Assembly (NCBI GenBank): GCA_035528415.1
Contig: DATKYQ010000002.1
Location: 1-64,000 of the forward strand
Length of the DNA: 64,000 nucleotides
From: DATKYQ01 sp035528415
GTDB taxonomy: Bacteria; Myxococcota; B64-G9
Direction of reading: 5' to 3'
Position 1 is the first letter of the stretch; the number at the start of each line of letters is the position of its first letter. Below the pieces are notes generated by a model. That model had not been told where the DNA came from and made no database searches. It worked only from the letters and a program-made list of their open reading frames with translations. Below, piece by piece: positions 17,027-25,638 of the stretch. The translations under genes and the position numbers were made by a program.

Positions 17027-19384
17027 ATGAAAAAGTCAACAATTCTGACACTATTGGCAGTTATGGCCGTTGTATTGGCGGCCCCTTCGGCCTCTGCCGT
17101 CGGCCTGCTGATTCCCACCGACCGTTCGCTGAGTCCGTTGGGCATCAAGTACCACCGGGCCGAAGTGAAAATAAAGGATCGCGTGGCGGTCACCCACGTC
17201 GATCAGGTGTTTTACAACAACACCGACCAGGTGCTCGAGGCCACTTATATCTTTCCGTTGCCCAAGGGGGCCACTGTCTCCGACTTCTACCTGTACATCA
17301 ACGGCAAGCGCACCAAGGGCGAGATTCTCGAGAAGAACCAGGCGCGCAACATCTACGAGGGGATAGTCAGGCGCATGCGCGACCCGGGGCTGCTCGAGTA
17401 CCTGGGCCGCGATCTCTTCAAGTGCCGCGTCTACCCGGTGCCCCGCAGGGGCGAGCAGCGCATCGAGATCGAGTTCAGCCAGATCATGCCCTACGAGGGC
17501 GGCATCACAAAGTACTCCTACCCGATGCGCACCGATCGCACCTCGGCCCGGACGATGAAAGACTTCACCCTGTCGGTCAACATCCAGTCCAAGACCGCCA
17601 TCAAGACCATCTACTCGCCGACCCACAAGATCTACAGCCGCAAGCGTGACGATCATAATGCCACGGCCGGTTTCGAAACCATGGCAGCCACCCTCGACCA
17701 CGATTTCGAGATGTTTTACACGGTTTCCGACAAGGACGTCGGGCTGAACCTTTTGACCTACCGCGAGCCGGGCGAACCCGGCTTCTTCATGCTGATGGCC
17801 TCGCCCAAGAGCGAGTTCCGCGAGCGCGAGATCATCGGCAAGCGTATCTCTTTCGTGATCGACACTTCGGGATCGATGGCCGGGGCCAAGATGCGCCACG
17901 CCAAGAAGGCCATCAAGTACTGCCTGCAGAGACTGAACCCCGACGACCTGTTCAACGTGATCCGTTTTTCGACAGACGTCGAGGCCTTCGTCAAGCAGCC
18001 GGTCTCGGCCGGTAAGGACAACGTCCAGCGGGCGCTCAACTTCGTCGGTCACATGGAGGCCGCCGGCGGCACGGCCATTGACGAGGCGCTGACGACCGCC
18101 CTGGCCGGGCACGTCAAGGCCTCAGAGCCCAATATGATGGTCTTCATGACCGACGGGCATCCGACCGTGGGCGAGACCGACCCGGCCCGGATCATCAAGC
18201 ATACCGCCGGTGCCAACAAGGTAGCGGCCAAGATCTTCGTCTTCGGGGTTGGCGACGAGATCAACACCAAGCTGCTCGACAAAGTCTCGGGCGGCAACCA
18301 CGGCGATTCAACCTATGTCAAGCCCAACCAGGAGATCGAACACACCCTGGCCACTTTCTACGACAAGGTCAGCCACCCGGTTATGTCCGATGTCACACTC
18401 GACTTCGGTTCGATCCACGAGTACGACGTGTTGCCCAAGCACATCCCCGACCTGTTCAAGGGCGGCCAGGTGATCATGCTGGGGCGTTACCGCTCCAACG
18501 GCCACAGCGCCTTGACGCTGAGCGGAAAGATGGGCGAAGGCTCGAAGAAGTTCGTCTTCGAGGGCAAGTTCCCCAAGGTCGAACGCGACAACGACTTCAT
18601 CCCGCGACTGTGGGCCACGCGCAAGATAGGCTTTCTGCTCGACAACATCCGCCTCGGCGGCGAGCGCCGCGAGCTGGTTGACGAAGTCATCCGTCTTTCG
18701 AAGCGTTACGGCATCGTCACTCCCTACACCTCGTACCTGGTGACCGAGGACAACCGCAACATGGTCGCCCGCGAGCAGCAGCGCCCGAGACCGCGGCCGA
18801 TCATGAAGTCTCCCCCGCGGACCACTCGGCCGGGCTGGGGCATGGACAGGTCGGCACGCGGCGGATCGGCGAGTGGGCGGGCGAACATGCCCGCGGCTGC
18901 GCCCGAGGCCGAGTCCACCGGCAGCAAGGGAGTTTACGACTCGGTGGCTGCCAGCGCGCCGCGACGCAAGGCCAAGGCTCACATGCGCATCTTCGCCGAG
19001 AAGAAGGAAATGGCCATGCAGGCCGAGAGCGGCGAAGATGCCATCTCCATGGCCGGCGCCGTCAAGGACATGAAGAACGCCCGGGCACCGCGCGACGACG
19101 AGGACGAGGCCAGCGGCATCCGCTACGTCTCGGGACGGGCCTTCAGCTTCAAGGGCGGCGCCTGGACCGACTTGCGATACAAGAGCGGCATGCGGATGCT
19201 CAAGGTCAAGTACCTCTCGAGCGCCTACTTCCGGCTGATCGCCAAGTCGAGCTTCCTCAAGGAGGTCTTCACCCTGGGACAGCGCGTGATCGTCGTGGTC
19301 GGCACGAACAAGGCCATAGAGATCGGCACCTCGGGCAAGGAGACCATCAGCGACAGCGAGGCGCGCGAGTTCACAGCGCAATGA
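17027..19384 (+). CDS. VIT and von Willebrand factor A domain protein
   Basis: A 785-residue exported protein with a Sec signal (VLAAPSASA-VGL). Residues about 30-160 form a VIT domain (vault/inter-alpha-trypsin type). A vWA domain follows with an intact MIDAS metal site (FVIDTSGSMAG, near residue 279; later FMTDGHPTVG). Residues about 570-680 are low complexity (RPRPRPIMKSPPRTTR) and Ala/Ser rich. The C-terminus has a small globular part. The fold serves divalent-metal-dependent adhesion or matrix binding; the partner is unknown. I chose ATG 17027 over an upstream ATG because AGGAGGG lies eight bases before it and the signal peptide begins there. Confidence 0.9.
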   Translation: MKKSTILTLLAVMAVVLAAPSASAVGLLIPTDRSLSPLGIKYHRAEVKIKDRVAVTHVDQVFYNNTDQVLEATYIFPLPKGATVSDFYLYINGKRTKGEILEKNQARNIYEGIVRRMRDPGLLEYLGRDLFKCRVYPVPRRGEQRIEIEFSQIMPYEGGITKYSYPMRTDRTSARTMKDFTLSVNIQSKTAIKTIYSPTHKIYSRKRDDHNATAGFETMAATLDHDFEMFYTVSDKDVGLNLLTYREPGEPGFFMLMASPKSEFREREIIGKRISFVIDTSGSMAGAKMRHAKKAIKYCLQRLNPDDLFNVIRFSTDVEAFVKQPVSAGKDNVQRALNFVGHMEAAGGTAIDEALTTALAGHVKASEPNMMVFMTDGHPTVGETDPARIIKHTAGANKVAAKIFVFGVGDEINTKLLDKVSGGNHGDSTYVKPNQEIEHTLATFYDKVSHPVMSDVTLDFGSIHEYDVLPKHIPDLFKGGQVIMLGRYRSNGHSALTLSGKMGEGSKKFVFEGKFPKVERDNDFIPRLWATRKIGFLLDNIRLGGERRELVDEVIRLSKRYGIVTPYTSYLVTEDNRNMVAREQQRPRPRPIMKSPPRTTRPGWGMDRSARGGSASGRANMPAAAPEAESTGSKGVYDSVAASAPRRKAKAHMRIFAEKKEMAMQAESGEDAISMAGAVKDMKNARAPRDDEDEASGIRYVSGRAFSFKGGAWTDLRYKSGMRMLKVKYLSSAYFRLIAKSSFLKEVFTLGQRVIVVVGTNKAIEIGTSGKETISDSEAREFTAQ

Positions 19385-19396
19385 AGTGACGGCCGG

Positions 19397-19418
19397 ATTC
19401 CCCTGCCCGGAATTTTTT
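19397..19418. terminator. Weak hairpin with T run between convergent genes
   Basis: ATTCC (19397-19401) pairs with GGAAT (19409-19413), followed by six T residues. The stem is short, so this is a weak candidate for the end of the vWA gene. The convergent COG2509 gene ends just beyond it. Confidence 0.35.
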
Positions 19419-19420
19419 AA

Positions 19421-21019
19421 TCAACCACAAAGACGATCAATGAGCGCGTCAGCGGCGCGGATGCCGTCGATGGCCGACGAGACTATTCCGCCGGCGTAGC
19501 CGGAGCCTTCGCCGGCCGGATACAGACCGGCGCAGCCGGGGCTTGCGCCGTCGGGGCCGCGCAAGATCCTGACCGGGCTCGAGGTGCGGGTCTCCAAGCC
19601 GATCACGGCGGCCCGGGGATGATCGAGCCCGCGCATCTTCTTGCAGAAGACCGCAAGTCCACCCCTGAGAGCATCAGAGAGCCAATCGGGCATCAAAGCT
19701 CCGACGTCGGCCGCTGTCACCGCGGGGCGGTAGTTGATCGCCGGCAGACGCGCGCTGCGCGCCCCGGGCGCGCAGCGCATGAAATCGACAAGTCGCTGGG
19801 CCGGGGCGCGAAAGCCTCCACCTCCGGCGGCGAAGGCGGCCCGTTCGAGTTGTTGTTGAAAGCGCACTCCCTCCAGCGGGAAGCCTTCGCCGCCGAAGTC
19901 ATCTACGGAAACGGCGGCCACCACGCCGGCGTTGGCCTCACCCGAATCCCGGGCGCTCGTGCTCATGCCGTTGGTGGTAAGCCCGTCAGCCTCGGTCGGG
20001 GTGGGAATGACGGTTCCTCCCGGGCACATGCAAAAGGTGTAGACGCTGCGACCGGCGACTCTGGCGGTCAAGCGATAGCTGGCCGGGCCAAGACCCGGGT
20101 GGTTGCCATACTGGATAGCGTCGATCAGCTCCTGCGGATGGGTCATGCGCAGGCCCACGGCGAAGGGTTTGGCCGCAATCGGCAGGCCAATCTCGTGCAA
20201 GCCTGCGAAAAGGTCACGCGCCGAGTTGCCGGGCGCCAGCACGGCGCCCTCGCAGGCCAGCCTGCCGTCTTCGAGCACCAGCGCGCGCAGCTTGCCGGCC
20301 TGAAGCGACAGGTTGACAACCTTCGTTTCGAAGACGAACCTGCAGCCGTCGTCTTCGAGCCGTCCGTGCAGGTTGGCCAACACCTGCGGCCAGCGGTCGC
20401 TGCCCACGTGTGGTTGGGCGTCTACCAGGATCTGATCTCTACTGCCAGCGCCGCTGGCCTGCAGCACTTCAAGCACGTGGCGCACAGCCGGCTGATGCAG
20501 GCGGGTAAAGAGCTTGCCGTCCGAGTAGGCGCCCGCGCCGCCCAGGCCGAAATGGAAGTTGCTTTCGGCTTGGAATTGTCCGCGCCCGACCAGAGCGGCG
20601 ATGTCCCCGTGGCGCGCGGCCAACTGGCGTCCCCTCTCGACCAGCAGCGGGCGCAGGCCGGCCTGGCATAAGCGCATGGCGGCGAACAGTCCGGCCGGCC
20701 CGGCGCCGACCACGGCGACATCCCTTTGGCCGGCAACAGTCCGTGCGGGCGCAAGCGGCGAGGGCGGGCCGACCATATGGGTATGCAAAGGAAGATGTTC
20801 GGGTGGACGGGAGAGCCTGGCGCGGATGCCGAGCACGAAGCGCGGTCTGCCGTGTCGCGAGTCGATCGAACGGCGCACGACACTGGCGTCGATCACTCGC
20901 TCGAGCGGCACGCCCAGGCGAGCCGCGGCCAGACGGGAGGGATCTTCATCCCGAGCCTCGATCGCCAGCTCGACACCGTCGAGTTGCAGTTCGCATTGCG
21001 CGTCGGATACCATCTCCAA
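19421..21019 (-). CDS. FAD-dependent oxidoreductase, COG2509 family
   Basis: A 532-residue flavoprotein. Near residue 100 the dinucleotide-binding signature VAVVGAGPAGLFAAMRLCQAG appears, preceded by an N-terminal alpha/beta domain as in COG2509 (uncharacterised FAD-dependent dehydrogenases). Internal landmarks are the LGGAGAYSDGKLFTR region, PHVGSDRWPQV and a C-terminal GASPGCAGLYPAGEGSGYAGG, where FAD is closed off. The family has no settled substrate, though bacterial members are conserved across phyla. The gene stands alone and converges on the vWA gene. ATG 21019 gives a start with no signal peptide. Confidence is high for the family, low for the reaction. Confidence 0.9.
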   Translation of the reverse strand: MEMVSDAQCELQLDGVELAIEARDEDPSRLAAARLGVPLERVIDASVVRRSIDSRHGRPRFVLGIRARLSRPPEHLPLHTHMVGPPSPLAPARTVAGQRDVAVVGAGPAGLFAAMRLCQAGLRPLLVERGRQLAARHGDIAALVGRGQFQAESNFHFGLGGAGAYSDGKLFTRLHQPAVRHVLEVLQASGAGSRDQILVDAQPHVGSDRWPQVLANLHGRLEDDGCRFVFETKVVNLSLQAGKLRALVLEDGRLACEGAVLAPGNSARDLFAGLHEIGLPIAAKPFAVGLRMTHPQELIDAIQYGNHPGLGPASYRLTARVAGRSVYTFCMCPGGTVIPTPTEADGLTTNGMSTSARDSGEANAGVVAAVSVDDFGGEGFPLEGVRFQQQLERAAFAAGGGGFRAPAQRLVDFMRCAPGARSARLPAINYRPAVTAADVGALMPDWLSDALRGGLAVFCKKMRGLDHPRAAVIGLETRTSSPVRILRGPDGASPGCAGLYPAGEGSGYAGGIVSSAIDGIRAADALIDRLCG

Positions 21020-21193
21020 GACATCATAATGCCAACGTGAGCCCGGTCACAAGCGCGCGCTCAGCACACTCCCAAAGACTCACACTGTTGCAATCCGAAT
21101 ACACTGCCGTACCACGTAACCACTTGAATAACAGGTGTTATCCAGACGGCACGTATCTTGCGACCAGGTGCGTCAAGACGATGGAGGTGCCTG

Positions 21194-21955
21194 ATGAAAA
21201 AGCGTCCGAGACACAAGCGCAGACTTACGGTCATCATCTTATTGAGCCTTGCGAACACTTTCTGCGCGACGATCGATCGCGGCCGATCGAAGTCATCGAT
21301 CAGCGCCGCTGCCGAATACGGCATGGCCGGAAATCGCAGCTATGGTTGCGGGGGCGAGGTATTGAGCGAGCAGCGCCATCACCAGATCGGCGGCAAGGTC
21401 ACTTATCGTTACGAGGACCAACACGGCCTGATAGCCCAGGCGGACGCCGGCGCCCTCTTCGGTTCGCTGGCCAATCACTTCGGCTTCGAACCCACCAGGC
21501 GCGACTACTTCATGGGCTCCATCGGCGGGCTTATCGGTTACGATTTGAACTATCTGGGAGTGGATCTGGGCGCCGGAGTGCTGTTCGACGATCGCGGCCG
21601 GGTGTTGGCGGTGCCGCGTTTCAACTTGCGCCTGGGCTCCCTGAAGAACGCCTGGTTCGAGACGGGTATCGGGCCCCTGGATGCGCCCTTCGACGGGCGC
21701 CTGCTGTACGGCGGTATCGGCCTGCGCGGTGACATTTTCCGCCTGAACTTCGGGGCGGCCTTCATCGGCCGCCCGCTGGTAAACCTGGATTGCGGCTACG
21801 ACGAGATAACCATGGGCGAGTTGACCGACAACGGCCTCGATCTCGGCGGCTACGCCACCTTGACCCTGATGTTGGGTCACGGCATCGGCCTCGACCTGGG
21901 CGCCATAGCCGCCGAGAACTTCTCCGGCCGCCTCGGCCTGCGCATGGAATTTTAA
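21194..21955 (+). CDS. Outer-membrane-like protein, function unknown
   Basis: A 253-residue protein. I chose ATG 21194 because GGAGG lies six bases upstream and it opens an N-terminal basic, hydrophobic signal (KRRLTVIILLSLANTFC). The mature part alternates hydrophobic and polar residues with frequent Gly and aromatic residues and ends in RLGLRMEF. A C-terminal Phe is typical of outer-membrane beta barrels. No family was recognised. Adjacent genes give no functional clue; the upstream COG2509 gene is divergent. Confidence 0.7.
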   Translation: MKKRPRHKRRLTVIILLSLANTFCATIDRGRSKSSISAAAEYGMAGNRSYGCGGEVLSEQRHHQIGGKVTYRYEDQHGLIAQADAGALFGSLANHFGFEPTRRDYFMGSIGGLIGYDLNYLGVDLGAGVLFDDRGRVLAVPRFNLRLGSLKNAWFETGIGPLDAPFDGRLLYGGIGLRGDIFRLNFGAAFIGRPLVNLDCGYDEITMGELTDNGLDLGGYATLTLMLGHGIGLDLGAIAAENFSGRLGLRMEF

Positions 21956-22031
21956 AAAACAAGAGTCGGATGCTATTTTCCGTGTTCGTGGTAGGGTTGG
22001 GACTCAGGCGACTGGAACGAAAGGACACAAG

Positions 22032-22592
22032 ATGCCGGCTCTTGGATGGGAAAAACTCGAAGAAAAAGAGAGCTACCATTGCAGGATCTTCTCGATTCAA
22101 AAACAGCGCTCGCGCTCGCTGCGCGACGGGCGTGAGCACGACTTCGATCTTCTCTACTCGCCCGACTGGGTCAACGTGGCGGCCGTGACCACGGCCGGCA
22201 ACCTTTTGCTGATTCGCCAGTATCGCCACGGCAGCGGGGAGATCACCACCGAGATTCCCGGCGGCATGCTCGATGACGGAGAGAGCCCGCTCGAGGCCGC
22301 CAGGCGGGAGCTGTCCGAAGAGACCGGCTACACCTCGGCGGAGTGGGAGCAGATCGGCATTGTCGAGCCGAATCCCGCCTTCCAGACCAACCGCACTTAC
22401 ACCTTCCTGGCCCGCGGCGCGACCCGCACGGGAGCCCAGCACCTGGACGCCAACGAGGATATCGAGGTTTTCGAACACCCCCTGGGCAACATCTGGAGCC
22501 TGGTAGCCGGCGGGAAAATCAAGCACGCCCTGGTGTTGTGCGCCGTGTTGCACCTGGTGCGTCACGGCGATCTCAGCCAGCCCGGGATGTGA
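22032..22592 (+). CDS. Nudix hydrolase, ADP-ribose pyrophosphatase-like
   Basis: A 186-residue hydrolase of nucleoside diphosphate derivatives. The Nudix box is intact: GGMLDDGESPLEAARRELSE followed by ETGY, with the Glu residues that bind Mg. Upstream NVAAVTTAGNLLLIRQYRHG and the Pro-Gly entry (TTEIPGGM) match ADP-ribose pyrophosphatase-type enzymes. The length is normal. The next gene begins three bases after its stop, so the two are probably co-transcribed. The physiological substrate is unproven; ADP-ribose or a related sugar nucleotide is the best guess. Confidence 0.9.
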   Translation: MPALGWEKLEEKESYHCRIFSIQKQRSRSLRDGREHDFDLLYSPDWVNVAAVTTAGNLLLIRQYRHGSGEITTEIPGGMLDDGESPLEAARRELSEETGYTSAEWEQIGIVEPNPAFQTNRTYTFLARGATRTGAQHLDANEDIEVFEHPLGNIWSLVAGGKIKHALVLCAVLHLVRHGDLSQPGM

Positions 22593-22595
22593 GCC

Positions 22596-23960
22596 ATGCG
22601 CGCGCAGGTCTTCCTTATCCCCTTCCTGCTGGTCGCGCCGGTCGCCGGCGCGGGTGATTTTCCACCCGAGCATCTTCTCGGATCGCTCGAGGAAGGCGTC
22701 TCGCCTGATGTGCTGATTATCAAGCAGGGCCGGCCCGGAACCGTCGATATGGCTTACCAGCCGGTTCTCGAACTCTACCCGCTTCTGAAGATGCCGGCTG
22801 CCTGGGAGGTGCGGGCCGAGTATGTCCAGAAACGATTGATCAGTTACTTCGACTGGCGGGCGGTGGCCTACAGCCCGGTGGCGCTTCGGCGTGAGTTCAG
22901 CTTGAGAAGGGTGGCCGGCGGGCTGATCGTCTTGCAGGGTCTGGCCAGCCAGGACTTTCTGCGCATCGATCGCTGGATGATCGAGCCACGGCTGCGAGGC
23001 TACGAGGGATCGATGGTCACGCCGGCCGAATGGACGGTCGAGGTTGGCGGTCGAAAAGGCCCGACCTACGACCTGGTAAATTGGCTGACCGTCAGCCGCG
23101 ACGGGCGGCGCCTGGCCTATGCCGGCAAGAAGGCCGATCTCTGGCAGGTTGTGCTGGACGGCAAGCCTGGCCCGGGATACGCGCGAGTGGACAAGCCGGT
23201 CTTCTCCCCCGACGGAAAGAGGTTCGCCTACTGCGCCATGAAGGGCATCAAGTGGCATGTCGTCACCGACGACGGGCACGAGGGGCCGGGCTTTGCCCAG
23301 GTGGATTGGCCGGTCTTTAGCCCGGCCGGCAAGCGGCTGGCTTACACGGTCGTGGACGGCACCAGGCATCACGTTGTTCTCAACGGGGAAGAGGGCGAGG
23401 GCTACGACATGGTCGAGCGCCCGGTCTTTGGAGCCGATGGGAGAATGGCCTACGTGGCCAGAAACACGGGTGAGATGTTCGTGGTGCTGGGCAAGCGCGA
23501 GTTGCCGGCGCACCAGCTGGTTAGATGGCCCACCTTCAGCGCCGACGGCAAATCTTTTGCCTACAGCGTCCTGGACGGATCGGAGGGCTACATGGTTCTG
23601 GACGGCAAACCACGGCAGAAATTCGACGAGGTCGATTGGCCGGTCTTCGCGAACTGCGGCGGATCTTTGGCCTACCGTGCGCGGGAGGGGGTCAAGTGGA
23701 TCATGGTTGTTGACGGCCGCTTCGACCGGCGCTTCGATCTGGTTGAACGGCCGATTTTCGGACCGAGTGGCAAGCTTGTGGCCTTCGCCGCTCAGAAGGA
23801 CCAGAAATGGTTCGCGGTATCCGGAAGCGCCGTCAGCGATCCTTTCGACTGGGTTGGCCGGTTGCGGGTGAGTCCTGACGGCAAGCTGGTGGGTTTCGGC
23901 GCCCAGCTGGGATCGCAGACCTGGTGGAAGGTAATGCAGATGGGAAAAAAGATGCCCTGA
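22596..23960 (+). CDS. Exported WD40-like beta-propeller protein
   Basis: A 454-residue protein with a signal peptide (LLVAPVAGA-GDF). From about residue 150 it has six to eight repeats of about 40 residues with motifs such as VFSPDGKRFAY, VFSPAGKRLAYT, TFSADGKSFAYS and SPDGKLVGFG. These are PD40/WD40-like propeller blades that usually bind a protein or ligand in the periplasm or on the surface. Most blades also carry a second motif (DKPVFSP, DWPVFSP, ERPVFG). The partner is unknown. ATG 22596 lies close behind the Nudix stop. Confidence 0.85.
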   Translation: MRAQVFLIPFLLVAPVAGAGDFPPEHLLGSLEEGVSPDVLIIKQGRPGTVDMAYQPVLELYPLLKMPAAWEVRAEYVQKRLISYFDWRAVAYSPVALRREFSLRRVAGGLIVLQGLASQDFLRIDRWMIEPRLRGYEGSMVTPAEWTVEVGGRKGPTYDLVNWLTVSRDGRRLAYAGKKADLWQVVLDGKPGPGYARVDKPVFSPDGKRFAYCAMKGIKWHVVTDDGHEGPGFAQVDWPVFSPAGKRLAYTVVDGTRHHVVLNGEEGEGYDMVERPVFGADGRMAYVARNTGEMFVVLGKRELPAHQLVRWPTFSADGKSFAYSVLDGSEGYMVLDGKPRQKFDEVDWPVFANCGGSLAYRAREGVKWIMVVDGRFDRRFDLVERPIFGPSGKLVAFAAQKDQKWFAVSGSAVSDPFDWVGRLRVSPDGKLVGFGAQLGSQTWWKVMQMGKKMP

Positions 23961-23977
23961 TTGCACCTGTGGTGCGA
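23961..23977. promoter_or_regulatory. Small inverted repeat upstream of the sigma-54-like promoter
   Basis: GCACC-TGT-GGTGC (23963-23975) sits about 90 bases upstream of the -24 element below and directly after the propeller stop codon. It has no following T tract, so it is not a terminator. It may be an activator site, or chance. Confidence 0.4.
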
Positions 23978-24057
23978 AGACGCCTATACACACAGCCCTG
24001 TCCCTTGCAGTGCGTCAAGCGCATGAAACACAAACACTCCCACTCAGCGCCGGATGT

Positions 24058-24073
24058 TGGCGCGACTCTTGCT
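24058..24073 (+). promoter_or_regulatory. Sigma-54-like promoter
   Basis: TGGCGCGACTCTTGCT matches the RpoN consensus in all but one base of TGGCAC. It keeps GG (24059-24060) and GC (24071-24072) exactly ten bases apart. It lies 40 bases before the 99-residue gene, which has a good ribosome site, so the leader would be about 30 bases. It agrees with the better site at 9163 in general form. Confidence 0.5.
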
Positions 24074-24112
24074 TACATCCCGGGATGCATGACAAGGGAA
24101 GGGAGGTTGGCG

Positions 24113-24412
24113 ATGGCAGATTCAAGCTACAAGGGGACGGCGGTGGTGAGCCCTTCGATGGTTCGCGGCATCTTCAACGAACTTTGTCAAAACGGCTATA
24201 ACGAACGACAGATCGAGGCTCTTTCCGCAGAATTGGCCGAGATGGCCGCGATGCGACGCGAGCATCAAGAAGCCCAGGGTCTGTGGCGGCTGGCCAACCA
24301 GATATCAGTGGGTGAACGCGCGGACAACGCCGAAAACGGGCTGTTTGCTATCGGCTGTCCCGAAGGATTTGAGTCCCTGTGTCTCTCGGCGGCTAGCGCA
24401 CCCGCAAATTGA
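24113..24412 (+). CDS. Small helical protein of unknown function
   Basis: A 99-residue protein, MADSSYKGTAVV at the start. ATG 24113 has GGGAGG seven bases upstream; a longer frame through the preceding gene end is less likely. The middle (IEALSAELAEMAAMRREHQE) looks helical and amphipathic. No signal peptide or membrane segment is visible. The final part contains a few Cys residues. It is probably cytoplasmic. The gene converges on the DUF4213/DUF364 gene with a 20-base overlap at the stops. I do not recognise a family. Confidence 0.55.
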   Translation: MADSSYKGTAVVSPSMVRGIFNELCQNGYNERQIEALSAELAEMAAMRREHQEAQGLWRLANQISVGERADNAENGLFAIGCPEGFESLCLSAASAPAN

Positions 24413-25142
24413 CCTTATTGACATGATGCTTGAAAACGCGCACCCCGCCGCCGGCCGAGACTGCCTGCAGAATGCCGTCTACATCCTCGACCAGGATGCC
24501 CGATAGTCGTGAGACGGGGGTTTGCTCGAAGGCCTCGGGCAGCAGGGGAGTGGAGGCGCCCAGGATCACCACCTCGCGGCAACCGCGTGCGGCCACCAGA
24601 ATCTCGTCGATGGTGTGATTGATGATCGCCGTGCCGGTGATCAAGGCGATCTGACATCCGGGTAACCGCTGACGGGCCTCGCCGGCCGGTCTGATCTCTC
24701 CCTGGGCTGTAGCGATTCTTTCGAAGATGGTGAGCGAGGCCGCCATTTGCCTGACGGGCCCGGCAAGCGGTTTGAAGTTTCCAACCATGCCGACGTGATC
24801 TTCAGGCCCGATGCCGATTTGTTCAAGAACGTCTCCCGGCTGGTAGTCGGGACCGGGCCGATTGGCAAGCGCGTTGGCGCAGGCCAAGCCCAGGGCCGCC
24901 TCGATGGGGTCGGCAGAGGACAGCCGAGCCAACAGATCCGCAGCCTGGCGCCCGGCGACGGGATGCAGATCGTCGAGCAGTGTGCAACAGTGCTCTTCGC
25001 GGGGAAGGAAAGTGAGTGCGATGCCGGTGCCGCCGTCCGTGAGCCTTACGGCGGTGTAACCCAGCCCGATGCGCACCTCGGCGACGGAAGCTGCGGCGGC
25101 TTTCGGTGTGAGAATTTCAATGATGCGGGATGCTATCGACAA
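24393..25142 (-). CDS. DUF4213/DUF364 (putative heavy-metal chelation) protein
   Basis: A 249-residue protein. The C-terminal half matches the DUF364 pattern: ALITGTAIINHTIDEIL, then VVILGASTPLLPEAF, then VSAGGGVRVFKHHVNKVNL. The N-terminal half resembles DUF4213 (VRIGLGYTAVRLTDGG). These domains are described as putative heavy-metal chelation domains, often found with metal or cofactor metabolism; no reaction is established. I set the start at TTG 25142 (ribosome-like AAAGG six bases before). A longer frame to 25286 would run through the promoter of the next gene. No metal-transport partner is adjacent. Confidence 0.82.
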   Translation of the reverse strand: MSIASRIIEILTPKAAAASVAEVRIGLGYTAVRLTDGGTGIALTFLPREEHCCTLLDDLHPVAGRQAADLLARLSSADPIEAALGLACANALANRPGPDYQPGDVLEQIGIGPEDHVGMVGNFKPLAGPVRQMAASLTIFERIATAQGEIRPAGEARQRLPGCQIALITGTAIINHTIDEILVAARGCREVVILGASTPLLPEAFEQTPVSRLSGILVEDVDGILQAVSAGGGVRVFKHHVNKVNLRVR

Positions 25143-25220
25143 GACCTGCCTTTCAGGTTCGCAAAGATTCGGGCCGCATCTTCTCTCATGACGTGCTTCG
25201 AGCAAACACTTTTTTTCGAT

Positions 25221-25248
25221 TTGACTTTTTATTGTCCTTTCGTATGTT
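25221..25248 (+). promoter_or_regulatory. Sigma-70 promoter of the small lipoprotein gene
   Basis: TTGACT (25221-25226) and TATGTT (25243-25248) are separated by 16 bases in an AT-rich stretch. The gene starts at 25281 behind GAGGAGGA. The spacing gives a leader of about 25 bases. Confidence 0.6.
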
Positions 25249-25280
25249 GTTATCTTGGGCACGAGGAGGAATGTAGAGAC

Positions 25281-25517
25281 ATGCAAAAGTTTCTTGTTAT
25301 CGTAGGGGCCGGATTGCTCCTACTGGCCGGTTGCAAGACTATGCCAGTGGCCGGCGAATGTCCCGAAGTGGCCAATCTGCACTGCATGACACGCAAGATC
25401 TGCAGCCCGGATCGCGAGCGCGGGTGTCAGAAATGCATCTGCGAGTCTCCCTGGGGAAAAGACGACATCCAACAGGACGACCTGCAGCGCGGGCGCTCGC
25501 CGGACAACAAGTTTTAG
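25281..25517 (+). CDS. Small Cys-rich lipoprotein
   Basis: A 78-residue lipoprotein: MQKFLVIVGAGLLLLAGC gives a lipobox (LAGC) and a lipid Cys at residue 18. The mature chain of about 60 residues has six further Cys (GEC, LHC, KIC, RGC, KCIC), so it is probably disulfide-stabilised or metal-binding. The rest is polar and charged. The gene has its own promoter and a strong ribosome site. Because it is short it is easy to overlook. Function unknown; I cannot name a family. Confidence 0.75.
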   Translation: MQKFLVIVGAGLLLLAGCKTMPVAGECPEVANLHCMTRKICSPDRERGCQKCICESPWGKDDIQQDDLQRGRSPDNKF

Positions 25518-25520
25518 TCG

Positions 25521-25563
25521 AACCATTTGCATGGTTGACTATTTTTCGGGGCTGGGATAGAAG
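25521..25563 (+). promoter_or_regulatory. Promoter of the gap operon with overlapping inverted repeat
   Basis: TTGACT (25535-25540) and TAGAAG (25558-25563) are spaced by 17 bases. A perfect inverted repeat, AACCAT-TTGC-ATGGTT (25521-25536), overlaps the first bases of the -35. A repressor bound there would block RNA polymerase. The repeat could also be a weak terminator of the lipoprotein gene, but the T tract does not follow it directly. Confidence 0.45.
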
Positions 25564-25638
25564 CATCTCCCCCGGGGTTGGGAGTATGTGGGGATCTCGG
25601 GATTCCAGGAGACGTTTTTCAATACAAGGAGGTTTCTC

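Noticed and set aside
17051..18112. Minus-strand frames antisense to the vWA gene, with similar ones at 18308-19381, 6215-7495 and 32917-34389
   Set aside because: All mirror strongly biased coding sequence on the plus strand and have no motif support.
21762..23993. A 743-codon open frame on the minus strand
   Set aside because: It lies antisense to the Nudix and beta-propeller genes, both of which have clear motifs, signals and ribosome sites. Long antisense frames are common in GC-rich DNA; this one has no recognisable domain.
25143..25286. N-terminal extension of the DUF364 gene to an ATG at 25286
   Set aside because: It would cover the promoter and ribosome site of the divergent small lipoprotein, and the added residues do not resemble the family.
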